Shown here one piece after another: positions 12,101 to 21,100 of a DNA stretch of 64,000 nt. Made by a program: the position numbers and the translations under genes. Every line of letters starts with the position of its first letter. Position 1 is the stretch's first letter. Location of the stretch: NCBI GenBank assembly GCA_963667145.1, contig OY762943.1, forward strand, positions 930,001 to 994,000, in the 5' to 3' direction. Below the pieces are notes generated by a model that was not told the DNA's origin, did not search any database, and was given only the letters and a program-made list of their open reading frames with translations. This DNA is from G963667145 sp963667145. GTDB lineage: Bacteria > Cloacimonadota > Cloacimonadia > G963667145.

Positions 12101-15100
12101 CCGTTATGCTGTCCACTTTACTAACTGAATCATATTTATAAAAAGCAAACTGTGGATTAACTATAGAAGTAGGGATAACCCAACTAAAGTAAATCGTATC
12201 AACTTTTGGATTAACTGTGTCAATAAACAAGCTATCCAAGCCGTCATATTTGCGTGTTCCCCAATCAGCACTGGACAACAAAGAAGTTGTGTCATATCCA
12301 AAGGCTTGCACCTTGTAGTAAACTTTTTGTTCAGGCAAATAATAGAGACTGTCATTGTAGGAAGTATCAATTGCAGAATCTGTAGAATCAATTATCAGAT
12401 AAGCAGAAGAGACAGTCCCATCAGTGTTTAGCGTAGAGTCAGCCCAAATAACATAACCCTTATCGGCATGATTTACCTTATTCCACATTACTTTGATACT
12501 GTCTTCAAACTCTCTAACGCTTACTCTTACCAAATTCGGAACATTTAACTTAGCAAAAGCTTTAGTGTTTTTGGCAGTAGTGTACGAACTTGAACCCAAC
12601 TCGTTAGTAAAACAAACCTTATACTCATAGAAAACACCTTGGTGAATATTATGTGTATCGTTTACAATATACATATTGGCACTCAGTGGGGCTTCAACTC
12701 TGTAGGCAATTGAATCCTTATTATTCATAGTAACGGAAACCTTATGAACAACTATAGAATCTTGATATTCCTGAACATTCGGAGAGAACACCTTGAGTTT
12801 TATCAAATCTCCAATTTCGCCATTGTTGGCTATCAAAACACTGTCAGGAGCCCCTAACAAGCTGTAGCCGCTGTCAATTTTTGTATATTTCTCAACTATT
12901 CCCTTTTTCACCAAAATCCTATATTGGTAAAGAACACCCGTTTCTATTGTACTATCTTTATAATACGCGGTCGTAGTCACATTACCAAGTAAACCAGAAA
13001 GAGCGGAAGCTGGCCAACTTTCATCGGAATACAATTTTCTGTAAAGCATAATCGTATCAGCATTCTCAGGTGTTCTATAACCGATAACAATAGTATCTTG
13101 AACAGTTCCTCTGGTCACGCTCTCCAAAACAGCTGTATCAGGGAAAGTATAGCCAAGAGCGGAATCGGAAATCGGACTCAATAACTCTTTCACAAAAGCG
13201 TCGGAGACACCACCCACTGAAGTGTCCTGATTTATAGTCATCTTTGCCATTACAGCATATTTATAATTCGCCCCTTTGATCAAAAGAACTCCAAATCGGG
13301 AAGTTCCAACACTATAATCTGTAACCTCCGCAGAGTCTCCAGGTATAGAAATCATATTTCCGTCTGATCTATAAACACGATAACTATCTACCTTTTCGTT
13401 TTTCACCATTGGCAATTTAGTCCACGAAACAACGATGCTATCTCCTTCACCAACAGTTGCATATACGTTTTCAACTTTCGGAAGGTTCAAATAGCCGATT
13501 CCCAAATTAGACGGTGTGGAAGCCTCAGAAACTCCTTCAATTTTCACCCTAATTCTGTAGAAGTATAATTGACCTAACAATAACTCACTTTTTACACTAG
13601 TATTCAAATATTTATAGTTTGTATAATCTCCGTTTGCAATTGAGGTAATTCGAGAAGCAATTTTGCTATTTTCCAACCTGTATGCATCCAAAGTATCCAA
13701 ATTTGCACTAGAATCAGATTTTAAAAGACGAGAAATGAAAATAGAATCTATGGAAAGAGCTGTCGGCATCGTCCAAGTCATTTGCATGCTGTCCGTTGAC
13801 ATATTTTCAGACCAACCTTTCACAACCAAATCTTTGATTCCCTTATATTTGAGATAACCGTAATCTTTAGCAGATTTAGCAGATTTGGTATTCTCACCTA
13901 CACTCATCACTTTGTAATAAATATGTTTACTGGCAGGATAATTTCTGGTATCCGCATAGCTAGTGTCGTTCACTCCAGGGGACAAACATAACGAATCGTA
14001 AAGCGAATCTACAGAACCAGTTACTCCCGAAGTATCACGATATATTATGTAACCACCTGTTGCATATTCGTTTTTGCTCCAAACAAGATAGATAGAATCT
14101 TCGTAAACTCCTTTGCTGATACTCACAAAATTCGGAGGAAGAATTACCTTTCCTATGGTGTCAACAGCATCTCCATACGGGCAATAACCCGTGGCGGAAT
14201 TGTACAAAGCAGCCTTGTATTTATAAAGAGTTCCTGAATTGCCTCCAGTATCGGTAATCGTTACCAATCTACCCGTAACCTCTGTAAAAAAGCTGTCTTG
14301 ACGAACATCAGTTAAACTGTATCTACTAAGTAACACAGAATCAGCAACTCTGTAACTATTGTCCGCAATGGTCACCATGAACTTAATTTCGCTCGTATCA
14401 TAGTCCAAAGTGATTATTGAAACTACTGGTTGCAAATTAGTATAAGAAACTGTATCATAATAAGCTTCAGCTTCATAATCAGCCCCCATTTTTATTCTAT
14501 ATTGTAAAATTTCTCCCCTATTGCGACTTCCTGTTACGGTATCATAATAATTGAGTGTTGTAGCACCTAAAGTATGAAGTGTATCTGCCAAAATAAACTG
14601 CCCAACATCTAAAGACTTCCTGTAAATATTTAAATAAGTTACATAACTCGGCAAACCAGTGAACTGTATATTTATGACTGAATCAGAACTATTTGCAGGA
14701 GGATACAATTCATTTATTCCTGAATTATCATTCTTAACAACTGTAACTTGACTTGCAGTTAAACTGCCTATCTGAGCCCAACCACTGCCAACATTGGAAA
14801 ATGTGGAGTACAAAGTTGTGTCAAAGATTCCTCCCCCTGTGTCAGCTTCATTGATTTTTACTACAGCTTTTATTTTATAACTATAATTATGTCCAGGCTG
14901 TAACAAAGTGGTCATTCTTGTGTCATAATCTTCAAAGGTTGAGTCTTTTCCCCCAATAATTATAGAATCGTAACTACTAAAGCCATCTTGGGAGCGATAA
15001 ATAATTTGAGCATCAACTGTATCTTTCAGCAAGCTCGAAGCAACAATCTTAGTCCAATTCAGAACAACTGTATCTATTTTAGCTCCACTAGAAGCAGAAA

Positions 15101-18100
15101 CACCTGTAACCGCAGGAGGCAGAATATACCCTTTAGCAATATTGGACAAATCACTATAAGTTACAGAAGAAGAAGATTTCGCCAAAACTCTATAGAAATA
15201 CAATTGCCCAATAAGCAAAGAATCCTTGTCTATTAAGCTATAAGAGCCTCCCCCATTAATAGTGGCAGTAAAATTAGGAGAAAACTTCGTATTCGTGCTG
15301 TCAATGTTACTTATAGTATCGTACCTCATCAGTTGAACACCTTTGTTGAAGTTTTCGGCAGGAGACGGATTGCTCAACGAAATACTAGGCGGAACAGAAA
15401 AATCTAACTCAACCTTGGTAAGTTGCGGAACATTTTTGCTGACCAAGTCTTTCACGCCTCTAAAAGCTCTACTTCCATAATCTAGTATACAATCTGAAAG
15501 CAACGAAGTCGTATCTTCGCCAACAGCCAAAAGTCGATAATAGATATTCTGACATTGCTCATAAACACTGCTATCCTTACAGAATGTATCTGTGTTACTG
15601 CCGAAAATTTTAAGTAATCTAAACGATTCAGTAGGATAATTGTCGTTATAATACAGTCTATAACCCTTTGAAGCATCGCTCACGGATTTCCATCTGATGT
15701 AGATAGTGTCTTTATCAACTCCCTTGGAAATGCTGTCAAAAACAGGAGCTTGCAATTTAGCATAAACAGAATCAACACTATCACAAACTCTGGAAATTCC
15801 CGTTTTGTTATTGTAGAAAGCAGCTTTATAGCTATAGAAAAGTGCTTGTGTAAGACCAAATGTATCTATCACAACGTTAGGATCCATACCAGAAGAATAT
15901 GCATATTTCAAAGTATCCCTATTTCCTTTACTATCCTCTCTATACAAAATTATCGAATCAATTAAACCATCATCATTATTTCCTTTAGAAACTTTCAACT
16001 TAATTTGGCTAAAGCTCAAATCGTCACTACTCCATGTAGGTGTAGCGGGTTTACGCAAAGTGCTAAAACTATAATATTCTCTTTCAAATCCTGTTGAAAC
16101 CTGATTTACAAACTTCAGAGAATAACGATTAATCTTGCCGAAAGTCAGATCTAAATCTTTACTTATTCTCTTACCACTAGTCAAGGTATCAATAGTATCA
16201 AAAAGCCCCTTGATAGTATTATATTTAGAAATGTAAACATTTTTAATATAGTTCAAATTAAATGCTCCCGTAGCGTCAAACTGAGTAAAAGCAGAATCTC
16301 CCACATTTGTAGAGTCTGTGCCCAATTTTATCAACGAAGTATCATTCGTAATAATTACGGAGTCTCTACCTATCTCGGGTATCAGAGCATAACCACTGTC
16401 AATCGAAGCAAATTTAACAATCGGATTGTTTTCATCGCCTTCCAAGTTTATTCTGAAATAATACCACTGCCCAGGGAAAGTTGTCGTTTTATTCGGAATC
16501 CAGCTCTTACCTTCAGAAGTTTTCAAATTTTTAATTGAATCCACCTGCGTACTATAGTTATTGCCATCAAAAACTCTGATAGTAAAAGATGTGTCCAAAT
16601 CGGCTGTCCAACTCAACTCAACCGTATCACGCTTTTCACCATCGGTAGCTAAGAAATTAGTAATATTATAAACATTTACATAAACCTTAACCGAATCTGT
16701 AAACTCAGACTCCGTACTGTCCAACTTATTAGCTGCTTTAATCTTATAGTAGTAAGATTTTCTTCTGTCAGCTTCCGCTATGGTATCAATGAAGCTACCA
16801 TTACTTCCCGATGTAACGACGGATTTATACAGTGCAAATGTGTTAACACTTGCTCTTGTTTTATAAACTTTAATCGTATCTACGTTCGAAGGATTGCTCC
16901 AAATCAACTTAATAGCCATCGTATCCAAAGGATCTTCCAAAGAACTTGATTGGAAATTGCCTGGAGTTTTTAACTTTGTCCACCCAGAATCAATCTCCGA
17001 CTTTTCAGAATATACGCTTCCCAATGACCAAGAAACCCTGAAATAAATCTTAGCTCCATATCCATCACTGTAAAGCCCCGAGCCACTCTTAAATACCAAT
17101 CTATTGGAATCACTGGAAACATATTCTCCATAATCAGGGTCAATTGAACTTATCTCAGGTGAAGTTTTGTCTGTAGAATAATACATTCTGTATTTAGTTT
17201 TTTCAGAACTTACTTCAGCTTCGTTCATTACCATCACGATGCTATCCAAATAGCGACCTTGAGTTGGACGATCAGAGAATATAGGTGCTTCTATTTTCCC
17301 CATACCAATGACCAAAGGATAGCTTGTGTCGGATGTGCCAAATTTATCGTGCTTGGTATATACTCCTATCTGCTTTTCACCATCGATATAACGAGATTCG
17401 AATTTCAAACTGTTAACATTCCCAACTGTAGAATCTTTCCAAGTTCCATCTGGCTTTTTGTATACAACTACATAATTTACTGTATCTTTCCAAGAATATT
17501 TGTTCCAAGTAACTTTTATGCTATCCATTAATTTTGTAGTGGCGGACACACTCGTCGGAGGTATCAATTTAGACCAACTACTATCAATTGCCGACCATGG
17601 AGAAGACAAAGAATCCCAAGCTGTCATTTCATACTCTTGGTTTTGTTTCTGCATTTTGAAATAATACACTTGTGTCTTCTCTAAACCTTCGACAGGTGCA
17701 TAGAAATAGCTGTCAGAACTTCTGAGAGCGTTATTGGTCAACCCAAATGTCACAGGAGAGGTGAACGCCATAGTCGTATCTCTGAGGAATTTATAGTAAG
17801 TTACCAAACTATCGGAAATCCAAGAGAGTTTTATCGTATCCACTTTGATACTGTCCAAGTTGCTAACTGCATGAATAGTAGGTGTAGCGAATTTTTTGCC
17901 CCCGTAAGTAAGTAAAGACCAATCCGCACTAATCATGCCAACAGAGCCCAAACTCGCTCCAGTTTTATTACTCCAAACACTCGCATCGCCATGAGCAGCA
18001 AGACCTATATAGTTGCTGTTATAAGCCTTAAATTCATAGCTATATGCCATCCCCTCTTCCAAATTGGTGTCATCTTCTACGATAGAATCGCTAATAAGAA

Positions 18101-21100
18101 GAGTGGTAACAAAAATAGTGTCTAAATTCCCCTTTTTCGTTCTGATTCTACGATAAACATATCGAGTGTTTTTATCGACCAAATTATTTACGGTAAAATA
18201 CAGATTTATTTTAGCAGTTCCAGCATCAACAAAAGTTCCTCTAACTTTGCTCACATCGGGCAAAGCAACCCAACCTGTATCAACATTCTCATCAATTGTG
18301 TATTTAGATTCGTATCCGTTAGCAAAAGACCTAAGAGCGTATTTATACTTTCTACCACTAAAAAGTGTATCGGAACCTGAAGAGATTGCTCCCAAAACAT
18401 CGTTAGTTTCTACAATCTGCCCTTCATAAGATTTCACGGTAATGATATGGTCTTCCTCTGCCCAACTCCCTGCCAAAGTATCTCTATAAAGTCTGAAGCT
18501 ATCAACTCCTTTGGTAAATCTATCAAGATTCCAAGTCACATAAACTCCGCTGATTCTAGTGCCTTTGGAAGCACTAAGCCCGTTTGGAGGGGAAACTGGA
18601 CAGAAAGTGTCTACAACCTCAGAGCTATCCGAACCTCCTGTTGCATTGTTGTACGCCGTGACATAATACCAGACCTTTTGCCCTGGAGAAAGAGTGTTGT
18701 CAAAAGTGTCCAGTCTGCTTTGATTTGCGTGTGCCACTTCAAATAGTTTAGCAAAAACGGAAGATGAAGAACCAGAATATACTATATATTTTTCTGCTAA
18801 TTTAACAGTATCAAACGAAATCCGAACACCACTATTGGCGGTATCTTGCTCCAATGTTACACTGGTAGGAGGTTTGAGCATGGCAAATCCAGTAACCGCA
18901 TCAGACCATTTCGGAGAATCTTTCCCCACAAACGAATTGAAGGCACAAACCTTGAAGCTATAAACTTTGCCTCGCTCCATGCCTTTCCAGCATACACTTG
19001 TATCCGAAACGAAAGTATCCAAGTAAACAGTGCTTCCTATACTTCCCTGCAGGCGGAAAGAATCCACATTATTCATCTTATCCCAATATATCACTATGGA
19101 ATCCGTATAGGATATATTCTTATCATTTTTCATAGTTGAGGAATAGAAAACACCAGAAGCAGTGAGATTAGAGGGAGCAATGAATTTCGTCCAAGCACTA
19201 TCCACTCCATTGTAAGCTCCACTCGCATACCCTCTTACACGTTTTTTGGGACCTTCGGAATTAACCAAATAGTCCTTTTTAGCGATAATCCAATAATAAT
19301 AAGCAGTTCCTGGTAATGGATCCGATTGGTCATTAGCACGAATATCTTGGTAATAGCCTACATCTTTCAGAGTGAAAGTTGACAAAAGGGAAGTTTGAGT
19401 AATATCATCCACAGTAGAACGATATAAAACATAAGATACATTGCTTCCCGCTTCTCTATCCCAATAAAGGTTTATTCTGTCGTCTTTTATACTGTCAGCT
19501 TGGTTATAAACTCGGAAATTGGAAACTGTATCGTATTTCAAATATCCAGATTTGCTTTCAGAATAACCTGATTCAAGATATCTTCCATAATTGCCATGAG
19601 TTGCTCCTTCAGGAGACACACTGTTACTATCAATAGATGCGTTAACCTTGAAAATATACTGCTCACCTCTTGTTAAAGAATGAGTAACTTTAGATAGTTT
19701 AGCTGTCGTATCTGTCCCAACGGATAAATACTCCCAAATGGTTGCACTATTGTTGCGATATGCTAAAGTGAATTTACTGTATTTGGATTTAGTCCATCTA
19801 ACATAAATAGTGTCGGCAGATTCCCCCGCACTCACAGAATCGACGATAGAAACAGTCGGCAAAGTATAAACCAAAAGTCCTTTATTGTTATCTGGAGACC
19901 AGCCTCCCGTATTGCCTCCAGACGTTTTGGCTTTAATCCAGAAATGCCAAAGCATCCCAGGGAAATCAGCAAGTGAATCACTAATCTCAGTAGTGAAGTT
20001 TTTGTCAGAAATTGTTACATCTATCTTTTTAGCGGTTGTCGTATCAGCATAGCGAGAATACCAAATTTCATAATCTACCAACTCTCCTCTTTGGCTCCAA
20101 TAAAGAGTTGCAGAAGTTTGCCTAATGTCCGCAGTGTCCTGAACAAAATTAGAAACCATTCCTATCTTTGTATCAACACCAACATGAACAGATGTATCCG
20201 ATACTATAGATACGGAACTATTGGAAGGTCTAGAAGATGCATAAGCTTTAAGATAATATTCATAATGATACCCAGGCAAACTTGAGGAATCTATATAGCT
20301 AGCGATTGTTCCCGTAGAACCATCGCTGTACATATGTATCACCGTCGTGACAACATTTTGGTCATCTTTGCGATAAATAGAGTAACTTATTTCCTCATTG
20401 AGTCCGAGATATCCCTTAGTCCAGGTTATTTTATTGTTGCCTGTATTGAGAGCTTCCCCACCTACTCCTACAGGAGCAGGAATTCTACTATATCCACTAT
20501 CCCAAATAGTATCTGAACCAGCGCCAGACAAAAGACTATTGGCACTGACACCAACCTTGTAATAATATCCTGCCTTATTAACTCTCAGAATAGTATCCGT
20601 TCCCGCCATACTCGTAGTGCTATGTTCTGGAGATGCGAAGTCCGAGCCTAAGGTATCAACCTGTAATGTGAAGCTTGAGATATTGGAATTGGTCGGCTTA
20701 GTGAACGAAATCTTCAAGCTGTCTTTTATCAATCCTTTGCTAACCGACAAATTTGCTAAAGCTGACAACCTTGTGTAGCCACTATCCAACGCAGGTTCAG
20801 AGCGACCATAATCGTTTTGAGCCCAAAGTTTCACGTAAATTCTTCTTCCACGCAACGAATCAACGTTGATAGGAATAGTGAACGAATCTCTGGCAAAAGT
20901 GGAAGTGCTATAGTCGTAATCACCCTTTTCACCAAGCGGATTTACAAAAGTCCCATTGCTGTTGGAAGTTGTGTCCAAAGCCCATTGCAAATAATATTTC
21001 TTATAGACATTTGGTATCTTTGTCCAAGTAACTCTTATAGAATCTACGGCCTCTGCCTCCCAGCAATTAAGATTGCTCGGAGCACTCATCAAAGCATATC

